This document shows positions 22,554 through 30,013 of a stretch of 49,899 nucleotides of DNA, piece by piece. Positions within the stretch are counted from its first letter, which is position 1. Each line of letters opens with the position of its first letter. The notes under the pieces were generated by a model. It did no database searches. It saw only the letters and a list, made by a program, of their open reading frames with translations, and had not been told where the DNA came from. The position numbers were made by a program, and so were the translations under genes. Source of the DNA: Actinomadura kijaniata NBRC 14229 (lineage in GTDB: Bacteria; Actinomycetota; Actinomycetes; Streptosporangiales; Streptosporangiaceae); assembly GCF_001552175.1 (NCBI RefSeq), contig NZ_BCQR01000084.1:1-49899 (forward strand). The letters run 5' to 3'.

Positions 22554-23219
22554 TCAGAGCAAGGTCGCCTCAGCGTTGAACCGGGCGATACGCCCGGGAA
22601 GTTCGGACAGCGAGTCGATCCGCATCGTCGGAAGGCTGTCGGCTTCCGGAGCGTCCTGCTGGATAATCCCCCACGGCCCCCGCCGGATCAGCGCCGTCCT
22701 CAGGCCCATCGTGACCGCAGGCGCGATGTCGTTGTCCAGCCGATCACCCACGTACAGGATCTCTTCGGCCTCACACGGAGCGTTCTCGACCACACAACGG
22801 AAGAATCCCGGATCCGGCTTGGACACGCCCCAGTCGTCCGAGGTGGCGATCATGTCGCACGGCAGGTCCAGCGACCGCAGGACGCCCCCGGCCCGCACCG
22901 TCTGGTTGCCCGCGATCCCGACCCACAGCCCGTCATCGCGAAGCTTGCCCAGCGCCGGACGCACGTCCGGGTACAGGTCCTCCTCCCCGAACCTCTCGGC
23001 CTGCCCGACCTCGGCCCGCTTCTCCCGCTGCTCGGTCAGATCGAAGCCGGGCGCGAACACCTGGAACGTCTCGCGGTAGTCCAGCCCCCGCGCGATGACC
23101 GCCCCGAACATCGCTGAGAAGGTGTGACGCGGCACGCCGAGCCAGTCAGCCCACGTCCCGTACTCGGTCGTCTCGTTAACCAGGCACTCGCCGACATCGA
23201 ACACCACAGCCCGGATCAT
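22554..23219 (-). CDS. HAD superfamily hydrolase
   Basis: This 221-residue enzyme has the HAD motifs in order: motif I FDVGECLVNE with nucleophile Asp8, motif II near GIAGNQTVRAGG, motif III Lys in WGVSKPDPGFF, and motif IV GDRLDNDIAPA. The acid/base Asp two residues after the nucleophile is replaced by Gly, as in several HAD branches that are not typical phosphatases. A large cap (TTEYGTWADWLGVPRHTFSAMFGAVIARG) follows motif I. The ATG at 23219 begins MIRAVVFDVG, the natural family start. The gene lies inside the 1.66 kb segment bounded by tRNA-derived repeats and may be cargo. The substrate is unknown. Confidence 0.82.
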   Translation of the reverse strand: MIRAVVFDVGECLVNETTEYGTWADWLGVPRHTFSAMFGAVIARGLDYRETFQVFAPGFDLTEQREKRAEVGQAERFGEEDLYPDVRPALGKLRDDGLWVGIAGNQTVRAGGVLRSLDLPCDMIATSDDWGVSKPDPGFFRCVVENAPCEAEEILYVGDRLDNDIAPAVTMGLRTALIRRGPWGIIQQDAPEADSLPTMRIDSLSELPGRIARFNAEATLL

Positions 23220-23316
23220 GCGGCTCAGCCTATGAGGGCCCGTTCCCGTCGACGTCACGTCTCATGCGCCCGCGACGACGGCAGACGAGAGGATCAGGCA
23301 GGGTGTCGCGTCTTCT

Positions 23317-23330
23317 GGTCTCTAGAGACC
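23317..23330. repeat. 14-bp palindrome over a stop codon
   Basis: GGTCTCTAGAGACC is a perfect palindrome that includes the stop codon of the following minus-strand gene. It could form a short termination hairpin; no other role is visible. Confidence 0.35.
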
Positions 23331-23618
23331 CCGGAGGGCTTCGCGGAAATTGGTTCCATAGGACGCCCAGCAGGCGATGGCGCCGTCTGGATTTCGAGTC
23401 CCCATGTTCCACTCACCTTCGATGCTGACGAGATAGAGGTCGTGAAACTGGAGGATCGTGCCGACCAGATCAGGAGATACGGGCTCGTAAGTCGGCTGAC
23501 CTGCAGTTGACTCAAGGCTCAGCACGGGTGGTTTCGTTGGCGACACTGCCGCGCTGGCATCACCGGACACGATGCGGACTTCTTCGATCGTCCATCCCAT
23601 GGGCAACGAGGTGGCCAT
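23322..23618 (-). CDS. Hypothetical protein, 98 aa
   Basis: The frame from ATG 23618 gives a 98-residue protein. Its second half (TYEPVSPDLVGTILQFHDLYLVSIEGEWNMG, CWASYGTNFREALRGL) resembles small conserved actinobacterial proteins that end in a similar EALRGL tail; the role is unknown. An ATG at 23600 is an alternative start and no good ribosome site is seen. The frame stays open upstream to 23906 with basic, low-quality sequence, so this could be the 3' remnant of a longer gene. It lies in the tRNA-bounded segment beside the HAD gene. Confidence 0.5.
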   Translation of the reverse strand: MATSLPMGWTIEEVRIVSGDASAAVSPTKPPVLSLESTAGQPTYEPVSPDLVGTILQFHDLYLVSIEGEWNMGTRNPDGAIACWASYGTNFREALRGL

Positions 23619-23937
23619 CCGCGCATGATTGCAGGTAACGCGGGTTTCCGGTCCAGGACGGCGGCGCTCGCGTCGTCGCCGGTCGTTACCGTGCTGTCGC
23701 GCGGCCGACTCCGGAGCGTCCAGCATGGCAAAGAGACGGTCCTCTTGGTCTGCATGAGGGCGGCACACGTGCCTGATCACGCGTCCAGGCATCAGCAGGG
23801 AGCCGAAGCGGCCCGCCAGAGTCAGCCGCGTCTCCACTTCGATGTGGGTTGAGCGAGTCCGAACCAGGGGCTGCGCCGCCTCTTGGACCTCCGCGTCCCG
23901 GAACACTCGTTCGCGTGGTTCTCGCCGTCCGCGTGAA

Positions 23938-23966
23938 CGAGCACTCCGGCATGCCGCCGCGTCTGT
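23938..23966 (+). repeat. 29-bp direct repeat, left copy
   Basis: These 29 bases recur identically at 26443-26471, with CGGG continuing after one mismatch in both copies. The unit holds the palindrome CGGCATGCCG. The two copies bracket the MocR and cupin genes and the right tRNA-derived repeat. Confidence 0.7.
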
Positions 23967-24030
23967 GCGGGTCGTCGTGCCATTCGCGTGCCATTAGCGG
24001 CGGTCTGGAGGTGGGGTGCTCCCGGTGACG

Positions 24031-24061
24031 GCAGGTTCGAAACCTGCCGCGCCCACCACCC
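24031..24061 (+). repeat. Right copy of the tRNA-Val 3'-end repeat (attR-like)
   Basis: The sequence is identical to tRNA bases 22369-22399 but has no 5' tRNA half next to it, so it cannot encode a tRNA. It marks the far end of the 1.66 kb segment. No integrase gene lies between the two copies. Confidence 0.75.
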
Positions 24062-24299
24062 GGAAGGCCCCGCCCAACTCGTCCGGCGTGAAGAAGCAGG
24101 TGCTCTCGCTTGGGTCGGCGCTGCTCTTCGGTCTCCGGCGTCGATCTCGGGTCGCTGGTGGCTTGCCTGTGCCGCCGGGGTGGGGAGGTCACCGACACGC
24201 TGGTGGAACTACCGGTCGAGCGGTGGGAGGGCTCTGTCCACGGTCGTCGATCTCGCCACCTTCAGGGAACGTCACCAGGTCGATCCTCCAGGGCCCGTG

Positions 24300-25742
24300 T
24301 CATACCGCCATGGATCGGGGCGCGGTCGTGCCCTGGTCGCGGCCGTCGCCGTAGGCGTGCCATGCCGTGGCCAGGCGGCGCACCGCTTCGGTCAGCGTGT
24401 CGGGGGCGGCGAGGAAGTGGATTCGGATGAACTCCCTGCTGCCTCCTGAGGCGTCCAGCCCGCTGCCGGGCAGCACGGCGACGCCGTGACGGAGGGCTGT
24501 CTGCGCGAAGGAGTCGCCGTCGCCGTGGGGGAGGCGCACCCACAGGGTCTGACCGCCGGTGACGGGTGGGGCCTGCCACTGCGGCAGCCGTCGTGCCAGT
24601 TCCGCGCGCAGGTGGTCATGGCGGGCCCGGCGGTCCGCCGCGATGTCCTGGCACAGGGTCTCCATGTGGGGCAGCAGCTCGGCGGCGGCGAGCTGCGCGG
24701 TGACGTTCCCCCCGAGATCATGAACCGCCCGGAGCCTGGCGAGGCGGTCGATCACGGGTCGCGGGGCCCGTACCCAGCCGATGCGCAGCCCGCCCCAGAC
24801 GCTCTTGCTGAGCGAGCCCACGGAGATGACCGTTTCGCCGAACGCGGCGAGTGGAGGCGGTGTCTCCTGCCCGGGAAAAGCCAGGTGGGCGAGGACTTCG
24901 TCGTCGATGAGCGGCACGTTTGCCGCGGCGGCGGCAGCGGCGAGCCGTCGGCGTGCCAGCGACGGCAGTACCGCACCGGTCGGGTTGTGGTGGGTGGACG
25001 TGAGGTAGGCGAGTTCCAGGCGGCGGTCAGAGGTTCGAACCCTCGTTTCGAAGCCGTCCAGGCCGACGGGGAGCGTCTCCAGAGACGTGGTCTGTTCACG
25101 GAAGGCCTCAAGCGCACCGGGGTAGGTGGGAGTCTCGACGAGCACCGTGCCGCCGGGCTCGACGAAGGCGCGGGCGAGCAGGGAGAGGGCTTGCTGACCG
25201 CCGTTGGTGACCAGCACCTGTTCGGGTCCGGTCGGCACCCCACGCCCCGTGTAGTGGTCGGCGACCGCACGGCGCAGTCGCCAGTGGCCCGACGGGTGGT
25301 AGCCGATATCGCTCGTGACCGTGGCCAGCCGGGACAAGGCCCGCTCGTAGGCCGTCAACAGCATCGCCGGTGGCGCGGCGGGGGCGGCGCACGCCAGGAG
25401 GATCACGTCGTCGTCCCGGGGTTCGAGCAGGTGGAGGAAGACCGGCGCGCCCGTGCTCTCCCGGGGTCCAGGGCGCGGTGGCCCGGCCACACGGGTCCCG
25501 CTTCCCTGGCGTCGGCTGATCCGGCCTTCCAGGCGTAGCTGGTCGTACGCGGCCACGACGGTCCCGCGTCCTACCGCGAGCGCGGACGCGAGGGCCCGGT
25601 CGGGTGGCAGCGTGGTGCCGGGCGGCAGTTCGCCCTCGTCGACGAGGCGCCTCAACCGCGCGGCGAGCAGGAGGTACAGCGGTCCGCGACCGGCGGACCA
25701 CCGGCCCAGACGGTCGGCCAGCTCGGCCGGGTCCATCGACAT
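24300..25742 (-). CDS. MocR-type regulator (GntR DNA-binding domain plus aminotransferase fold)
   Basis: This 480-residue protein has a GntR winged helix at about 20-85 (LYLLLAARLRRLVDEGELPPGTTLPPDRALASALAVGRGTVVAAYDQLRLEG) and a fold-type-I PLP domain. The latter has TNGGQQALSLLARAF, STHHNPTG (Asn253), LIDDE (Asp280/281) and the PLP lysine Lys313 in SVGSLSKSVWGG. MocR regulators use PLP and an amine ligand to control nearby genes, as PdxR and GabR do. All PLP residues look intact. The start used is ATG 25742; MDP at 25736 is possible. It is divergent from a cupin gene, with a perfect dyad in the shared promoter region, so that gene is the likely target. Confidence 0.88.
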   Translation of the reverse strand: MSMDPAELADRLGRWSAGRGPLYLLLAARLRRLVDEGELPPGTTLPPDRALASALAVGRGTVVAAYDQLRLEGRISRRQGSGTRVAGPPRPGPRESTGAPVFLHLLEPRDDDVILLACAAPAAPPAMLLTAYERALSRLATVTSDIGYHPSGHWRLRRAVADHYTGRGVPTGPEQVLVTNGGQQALSLLARAFVEPGGTVLVETPTYPGALEAFREQTTSLETLPVGLDGFETRVRTSDRRLELAYLTSTHHNPTGAVLPSLARRRLAAAAAAANVPLIDDEVLAHLAFPGQETPPPLAAFGETVISVGSLSKSVWGGLRIGWVRAPRPVIDRLARLRAVHDLGGNVTAQLAAAELLPHMETLCQDIAADRRARHDHLRAELARRLPQWQAPPVTGGQTLWVRLPHGDGDSFAQTALRHGVAVLPGSGLDASGGSREFIRIHFLAAPDTLTEAVRRLATAWHAYGDGRDQGTTAPRSMAV

Positions 25743-25777
25743 GATCGAGTTCTTCCGATCCGGACACCATCGAGGTG

Positions 25778-25800
25778 ATTGGTTCATTCAACGGACCAAT
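25778..25800. promoter_or_regulatory. ATTGGT-N11-ACCAAT dyad, candidate MocR operator
   Basis: Perfect 6-bp arms at 25778-25783 and 25795-25800 lie between the MocR gene (start 25742) and the cupin gene (start 25852). The local sequence is AT-richer than the surroundings, as expected for a promoter. Binding by MocR is inferred from the divergent layout. Confidence 0.5.
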
Positions 25801-25851
25801 TATGGCGCATTGGCTCTGTCGGCGGACCACGAGGACGGCGAGGATCGCGAC

Positions 25852-26205
25852 ATGACCACACAACACGAGGACCTGCGGCAGCTCGCCGCGGTATCGGTGC
25901 CCGAGGCCATCGCCGAGCTCCCGGGACCCTTCCAGCAGCACGACCTGGCAATGGTCAACGACACCACCGTCGTCCGCCTCGCCCGTCTGGAAGGCGAGTT
26001 CCCCTGGCACCACCACGATGAGGACGAGCTGTTCCTGTGCTGGGACGGCACCTTTGAGATCCAGCTGGAGGAGCGGGACCCGGTGGTGCTGAAGGCGGGC
26101 GAACTCTTCGTCGTCCCCAAGGGGGTACGGCACCGCCCCGTCGCCGAGAAGGCCGCCCACATCCTGCTGATCGAGCACCCGGACACCAAGCAGTACGGAA
26201 GCTGA
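25852..26205 (+). CDS. Cupin-domain protein
   Basis: This 117-residue single-domain cupin has motif 1 around PWHHHDEDELFLCWDGTFEIQLE, with three consecutive histidines and a glutamate for metal binding, and motif 2 around GELFVVPKGVRHRPVAEKAAHILLIEHP. Small cupins of this type act as isomerases, dioxygenases or sugar-modifying enzymes; the exact reaction is not evident. The ATG at 25852 was chosen because MTTQHEDLRQLA begins a regular helix; frames upstream are open but poor. It is divergent from MocR and probably controlled by it. An inverted repeat 78 bases downstream could end the transcript. Confidence 0.8.
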   Translation: MTTQHEDLRQLAAVSVPEAIAELPGPFQQHDLAMVNDTTVVRLARLEGEFPWHHHDEDELFLCWDGTFEIQLEERDPVVLKAGELFVVPKGVRHRPVAEKAAHILLIEHPDTKQYGS

Positions 26206-26282
26206 CCCCGAGGGCTTCACCGCCCCGCCGACACCCACGCACCCGGCGTGCCGTGCCCGGTCCCGGGGCGCTCGTCACCGAA

Positions 26283-26323
26283 CGTCGGCTTGCCGCATGG
26301 TCCGGGAACGCGGCAAGCCGACG
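26283..26323 (+). terminator. Inverted repeat after the cupin gene
   Basis: CGTCGGCTTGCCGC (26283-26296) pairs perfectly with 26310-26323 around a 13-base loop, 78 bases after the cupin stop. Confidence 0.6.
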
Positions 26324-26442
26324 CTCCGTCCTTGCCCGTCGGCGTCCGCGTAGCTCCGGCTTCCCGACGGGCCGCCGTCCCTGTCCGAGCGAGAGCCCGT
26401 CTCGGGTTTGTGCCCGTTCGACTTCCCGCTCCCACACGCGAT

Positions 26443-26471
26443 CGAGCACTCCGGCATGCCGCCGCGTCTGT
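26443..26471 (+). repeat. 29-bp direct repeat, right copy
   Basis: Identical to 23938-23966 and in the same orientation, 2505 bases away. Confidence 0.7.
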
Positions 26472-26507
26472 CCGGGGAGCGCCGTCCGTCCCTCGGGCGC
26501 CGAGAGG

Positions 26508-27038
26508 TCAGGACGGGAGGGTGGTGCGTAGGGCTGCTATGCACTTGAGGACTTCGGGGCGGTTGTCGGCCGCTTTCATCCAGGCGGGTAGGCGTTCCAG
26601 GAGGCTGCCTGAGCCTGTCCAAGCTCCTCGTTCGCGTAGGCGGGCGGCTACGTAGGCTTCCAGCAGGTCCAGGTGCCGTTGGTTGTAGGCCCACAGGACG
26701 TGGCCGCAGCATGGGCGTCGCAGCCACAGCGGCAGGTCGAAGTAGGGGTCGTTCGGGCCGGTGAAGTGGGGGACCAGCAGGGGGCCGCCGTGGGTGAAGT
26801 AGGGGTCTCCCTCGCCGCGTTGCCAGCCGCGTGGCGTCCACTCGGCGGTGTGGCCGCATCCCGTGCAGCTCAGCCGGTGCGGTGCCATCAGGAAGCCCAT
26901 CGCGTAGCGGTGGCCTTCGCGGTGGTCGGGGTGAACGACCACGACGGCCCGTGCGTCGCAACGGGGGCAGCGGACCAGGATCTCGTCGCTGAAGCGCCAG
27001 AGCCGCCATCCCGGGTCCTGGAAGCGCTCGTCGGTCAT
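26508..27038 (-). CDS. Hypothetical protein with two zinc-binding Cys pairs
   Basis: This 176-residue protein starts with MTDERFQDPGWRLWRFSDEILVRCPRCDARAVVVVHP and continues with HRLSCTGCGHTAEWTPRGW, so CPRC and CTGC probably make one zinc ribbon. A later PCCGHVLWAYNQRHLDLLEAYVAARLRER segment and a helical C terminus complete it. It resembles actinobacterial proteins annotated only as zinc-ribbon or hypothetical. The ATG at 27038 follows GGAAAG. The 26.5-27.4 kb genes use more G- and T-ending codons than the rest of the window, which may mean a different origin. Confidence 0.65.
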   Translation of the reverse strand: MTDERFQDPGWRLWRFSDEILVRCPRCDARAVVVVHPDHREGHRYAMGFLMAPHRLSCTGCGHTAEWTPRGWQRGEGDPYFTHGGPLLVPHFTGPNDPYFDLPLWLRRPCCGHVLWAYNQRHLDLLEAYVAARLRERGAWTGSGSLLERLPAWMKAADNRPEVLKCIAALRTTLPS

Positions 27039-27082
27039 GCTTGATCTTTCCATGGCGGCCCCGAACGCAGGACAATGCTCGG

Positions 27083-27433
27083 GTGGCCCAGGATTCCTCT
27101 CGCATGGTCGGCGCGTCGCCCGGTGAGCTGCTGGCCTGGCTGGTCGATGAGGAGCCTCATGTCCGAGGGTTGGCGGCTGCTTACCTTGGGGACCGGCTCG
27201 TTCAGGACTGCCGGGCGGGACTTGAGGCTTCGTCGGTCGTGATGCCGTTGGTCGAGGCTCTGTCGCGGGAGACCGATCCCGCGGTGCAGGAGGAGATCGC
27301 CCACTCGCTTGGGTACCTCGTCGAGTACGGCACCGTCCCGCGAAGCATCGTCCAGCCGCTTCGAGAGTGTCTGCCGCGGCTTCACGCCGGGGCCGCCGAG
27401 CATGTCAACGACGTTCTTGAGGCTGACTGGTGA
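27083..27433 (+). CDS. HEAT-repeat-like small protein
   Basis: This 116-residue protein is made of paired helices, ELLAWLVDEEPHVRGLAAAYLGDRL and VVMPLVEALSRETDPAVQEEIAHSLGYLVEYG, each with the Asp/Arg pattern of HEAT repeats. It may be a small scaffold or immunity-type protein. The GTG at 27083 is 12 bases after GACAAT, a likely -10, so the transcript could be leaderless. It is divergent from the zinc-ribbon gene. The decayed ABC segment begins directly after it. Confidence 0.55.
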   Translation: MAQDSSRMVGASPGELLAWLVDEEPHVRGLAAAYLGDRLVQDCRAGLEASSVVMPLVEALSRETDPAVQEEIAHSLGYLVEYGTVPRSIVQPLRECLPRLHAGAAEHVNDVLEADW

Positions 27434-27436
27434 CGT

Positions 27437-28194
27437 TCAGTTCGGGGACGGGCCGGCGAGCTCCTGGAGCAGGTCCAGCGAGCGGACGGGTTCCGCGCCC
27501 ATCCTCGACGACGCGACCTCCAGCCTCGCCTCGGTGACCGAGGCGCGGGCGGCGGCCGCGCCCGCGGAGACTCCGCGACCCGTACCCGGCTGGTGGTCGC
27601 GCACCGCGCCGGGACCGCGGCGCGCGCCGACCTGGTCCTGTGGCTGGACTCCGGCCGGGTGCGCGCGCTCCGCCCGCACCGCGAGCTGTGGGCCGATCCG
27701 GACTACCGGCGATGTTCGAGCCGACGTCGGCGGCGTGCCGCTCGCCGAGACCGATCCCGCCTGGAGGCGCCGGTCCGTCGCGATCATCCCGCAGGAGGCG
27801 TACGTCTTCGGCGGCACGCTCGCCGAGAACCTCGCCTACCTGCGCCCGGACGCCGCCGAGGCCGATCCCGACGCCGCCGCGCTGGGCCTGACGCCGGGGG
27901 AGCGGCAGCTCGTCGCGCTCGCCCGCGTCCGGCTCAGCCCCGCGCGGATCGTGGTGCTGGACGAGGCGACCTGCCACCTCGACCCCGCCGCCGAGGCCCG
28001 CGTGGAGCACGCCTTCCGGGGCCGGCCCGGCACCCTGGTCGTCATCGCGCACCGGCTCGGCTCGGCGCGCCGACCGTGTCCTGGTGATGGACGGGACCCG
28101 CCCCCGGCTGGGCACCCACGGGGAACTCCTCCGGGACTCCCCGCTCTACGCCGACCTGGTCGGGGCCCGGACCGTTCACCCCGCGGCGCGGTAG
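27437..28194 (+). pseudogene. Decayed ABC exporter ATPase fragments
   Basis: Two C-terminal pieces of ABC exporter ATPases are joined. The first has a Walker-B/D-loop piece LDDATSSLASVTEA near 27497, then after a frame change the H-loop piece RLVVAHRAGTAARADLVLWLDSGRVRAL and WADPDYRR. Near 27710 a second ATPase begins mid-domain (VPLAETDPAWRRRSVAIIPQEAYVFGGTLAENL). It has the altered signature LTPGERQLVALARV, Walker B VVLDEATCHLDP and H-loop VIAHRLGSARR, then shifts frame again near 28067 before VLVMDGTRPRLGTHGELL. Walker A and all membrane domains are missing. It cannot make a transporter and looks like the scar of a deleted exporter pair. Confidence 0.8.
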
Positions 28195-28198
28195 CCGC

Positions 28199-28513
28199 TC
28201 AGCCGGGCGGTTCGAGCCCGTGCTGCCGCAGCCGCGCCCGCCGCAGGTCATCGGCGCTGATCACCACCGTCAGCGTGCTCGCCACCAGCACCAGCAGCGC
28301 GACCGCCACGCGCGCCCACCCTTCGGCGGGCAGCGCCGCGAACGCCGCGCAGACCGGCGCCATCAGCCCCAGGTGCCGGAGCAGGATCCGCCCGCGCCAT
28401 CCGGCGTCGGTGAGGTCGTGCCGCACCCACTCCCGGTTCTCCGGCGGCAACCGGAAGCCGAGCGCGTAACGCACCCTTCCCCCCACTCCCGGATCCCCGG
28501 GCAGCCGACCCAT
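28199..28513 (-). CDS. DUF5313-like membrane protein
   Basis: This 104-residue protein has the pattern RVRYALGFRLPPENREWVRHDLTDAGWRGRILLRHL. Two hydrophobic segments follow (about LGLMAPVCAAFAAL and VAVALLVLVASTLTVVISADD) and then a basic end. This matches the small actinobacterial DUF5313 membrane proteins, whose role is unknown. The ATG at 28513 is the only good start. Its stop lies four bases from the end of the convergent ABC pseudogene. It is divergent from the NmrA-like gene. Confidence 0.7.
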   Translation of the reverse strand: MGRLPGDPGVGGRVRYALGFRLPPENREWVRHDLTDAGWRGRILLRHLGLMAPVCAAFAALPAEGWARVAVALLVLVASTLTVVISADDLRRARLRQHGLEPPG

Positions 28514-28547
28514 ACCGCTCTCATTCCCCGGCCGGAGGGTCCCGCGC

Positions 28548-28568
28548 TTAGGACATGAAGCGTCCTAA
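28548..28568. promoter_or_regulatory. TTAGGAC-N7-GTCCTAA operator-like dyad
   Basis: The 7-bp arms (28548-28554 and 28562-28568) are perfect. The dyad sits 21 bases before the NmrA-like start and overlaps the position expected for its -35. Sites with TAGGAC arms are typical of HxlR/MarR-size regulators; no such regulator gene is adjacent, so it would act in trans. Confidence 0.45.
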
Positions 28569-28588
28569 CGCCCGGTTACCTTCCCCGC

Positions 28589-29425
28589 ATGACCAACACC
28601 AGCGACACCTTCCTCGTGACCGGCGCCACCGGGACCGTCGGCCGTCAGATCGTCCGTGAGCTCCTCGAACGCGGCCAGGCCGTCCGCGCGCTGACCCGCG
28701 ACCCCGCGAACGCCTCCCTTCCCGAGGGCGTCGAGGCCGTCCGGGGCGACCTGACCGACCCCGCGAGCCTGGCGCCCGCCCTCGACGGCGTCGCCGGGCT
28801 CCACCTGATCACCTTCGGCGGCGGCTACGAGCCGCTGGAGACCGGCCCGGAGATCGTCGAGCTGGCCCGCGGGGCGGGCGTGCGCCGGGTCACCGTCCTC
28901 AACGGCGGCGGCCCCACCCCGCTCCAGGACGCGGTCCGCGCGAGCGACCTGGAGTGGACCGTGGTGGCGCCGGTCGAGTTCATGGCCAACGCGCTGGACT
29001 GGGCCGAGTCCGTCCGCGCCGAGGACACCGTGCGCGCGGCGTTCGTCGACCGCCACAGCGCCATGGTCCACGAGGCCGACATCGGCGCGGTCGCCGCGAC
29101 GGCCCTCACCACCCCCGGCCACGCGGGCGAGGAGTACGTGGTCACCGGCCCGCAGGCCCTGACCGTCCGCGACCAGGTCGCGGCCGTCGCCGCCGCCCGG
29201 GGCCGCGAGATCCGCCTCGTCGAGCTGAGCGAGGACGAGGCCGTGGCCCGGTGGCGCGCGGAGGGCCACGACGAGGAGACGATCGCCTGGTTCGTCGAGA
29301 CCTTCAAGAACACCCCGCCGGTCGGCTGGACGGTCGTCGACACCGTCGAACGCGTCACCGGCCGCCCGGCCCGCACCTTCGCCCGGTGGGCCGCCGAGCA
29401 CGCCTCGGCGTTCACCGCCTCCTGA
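28589..29425 (+). CDS. NmrA-like NAD(P)-binding protein
   Basis: This 278-residue atypical short-chain dehydrogenase begins with the Rossmann motif LVTGATGTVGRQIVRELLERG. It continues with VRALTRDP, VRGDLTDPASL and VVAPVEFMANALDW, the positions typical of NmrA/QOR2-type proteins. The catalytic Tyr-x-x-x-Lys is missing, as usual in this group, so it may be a quinone or redox-sensing reductase or a regulator rather than a classical dehydrogenase. The ATG at 28589 is close to TTACCT, a possible -10. It is followed by a convergent SRPBCC gene. Confidence 0.82.
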   Translation: MTNTSDTFLVTGATGTVGRQIVRELLERGQAVRALTRDPANASLPEGVEAVRGDLTDPASLAPALDGVAGLHLITFGGGYEPLETGPEIVELARGAGVRRVTVLNGGGPTPLQDAVRASDLEWTVVAPVEFMANALDWAESVRAEDTVRAAFVDRHSAMVHEADIGAVAATALTTPGHAGEEYVVTGPQALTVRDQVAAVAAARGREIRLVELSEDEAVARWRAEGHDEETIAWFVETFKNTPPVGWTVVDTVERVTGRPARTFARWAAEHASAFTAS

Positions 29426-29433
29426 CCGGGCGG

Positions 29434-29847
29434 TCAGTCCCGCGCCGCGGCCTCGATCGCCCGCTTCATCTCCACCGCGCCGCGTTCGACGCGGATCCGG
29501 ATCTCGGAGGCGAGCGCGTGGGGCAGCACGTCGGTGGTCCAGATCAGGCGCCCCGCCCGCGCGCCCTCCGGGCGGACCTCGAACGTGGCGTGGTGGCGCT
29601 CGACCGGTGGCCGCGCGCCCTCGACCACCGCGTAGGCCAGGCGGCGCGCCTCGTCGTCGACGTCGAGGATCAGCTCGCGGATCACGTGCCCGTCGGGAAA
29701 GGTCAGGAACCGCTGGTCGCCCTCGATCCGGGTGTCGGCGACACGGCCGGGCAGCAGCCGCTCGTGCACGGCGCCGACGTCGCGCAGCACGTCCCAGACG
29801 TGCTCGGGGGACGCGTCGATCACGATCTCGTGGCGGATGGAGGCCAA
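29434..29847 (-). CDS. SRPBCC (START-like) family protein
   Basis: This 137-residue protein starts with IRHEIVIDASPEHVWDVLRDVGAVHERLLPGRV, the hallmark first strand and helices of the polyketide-cyclase/dehydrase SRPBCC fold. It ends with the long helix ASEIRIRVERGAVEMKRAIEAAA. Such helix-grip proteins bind hydrophobic ligands. The start is TTG at 29847 with GAGGAG about ten bases upstream, slightly far. It converges with the NmrA-like gene. The ligand is unknown. Confidence 0.82.
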   Translation of the reverse strand: MASIRHEIVIDASPEHVWDVLRDVGAVHERLLPGRVADTRIEGDQRFLTFPDGHVIRELILDVDDEARRLAYAVVEGARPPVERHHATFEVRPEGARAGRLIWTTDVLPHALASEIRIRVERGAVEMKRAIEAAARD

Positions 29848-30013
29848 GGCGCCGGGGCTCCTCTCGGGCGGAACGGATCACCGGCGCCCAACCTAGCCGG
29901 AAGTGTCCGGCTCCGGACCGGGAGTGGAAGATCACCCGAAACCTGTGGAGACCGCCCTTGGACGGTGCCGGAGCGCCTAATGTGATCTTGTCTTGTGAAC
30001 CAAGAGGAAGACG

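Larger units (their letters stand above)
23619..24299. other. 680-base stretch without a convincing gene
   Basis: Several overlapping frames are open here only because of GC content, and none shows a recognisable protein. The stretch holds one copy of a 29-bp direct repeat (23938-23966) and the duplicated tRNA 3' end (24031-24061). It reads as a recombination scar between two small accessory segments. Confidence 0.5.
26206..26507. other. Intergenic stretch with hairpin and repeat copy
   Basis: No gene is supported here. The stretch contains a 14-bp hairpin at 26283-26323 and the right copy of the 29-bp repeat at 26443-26471; the rest shows no coding pattern. Confidence 0.5.

Noticed and set aside
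24031..24061. Second tRNA gene
   Set aside because: Only the T arm and 3' acceptor strand are present; no D arm, anticodon arm or 5' acceptor strand precedes it.
22369..24061. Integrase or excisionase gene within the tRNA-bounded segment
   Set aside because: Neither strand shows a tyrosine or serine recombinase motif, only a HAD hydrolase and a small hypothetical protein.
23686..24198. 170-codon minus-strand gene over the repeat region
   Set aside because: The translation is Arg/Gly/Pro-rich without domains, crosses both the 29-bp repeat and the tRNA-derived repeat, and has no ribosome site.
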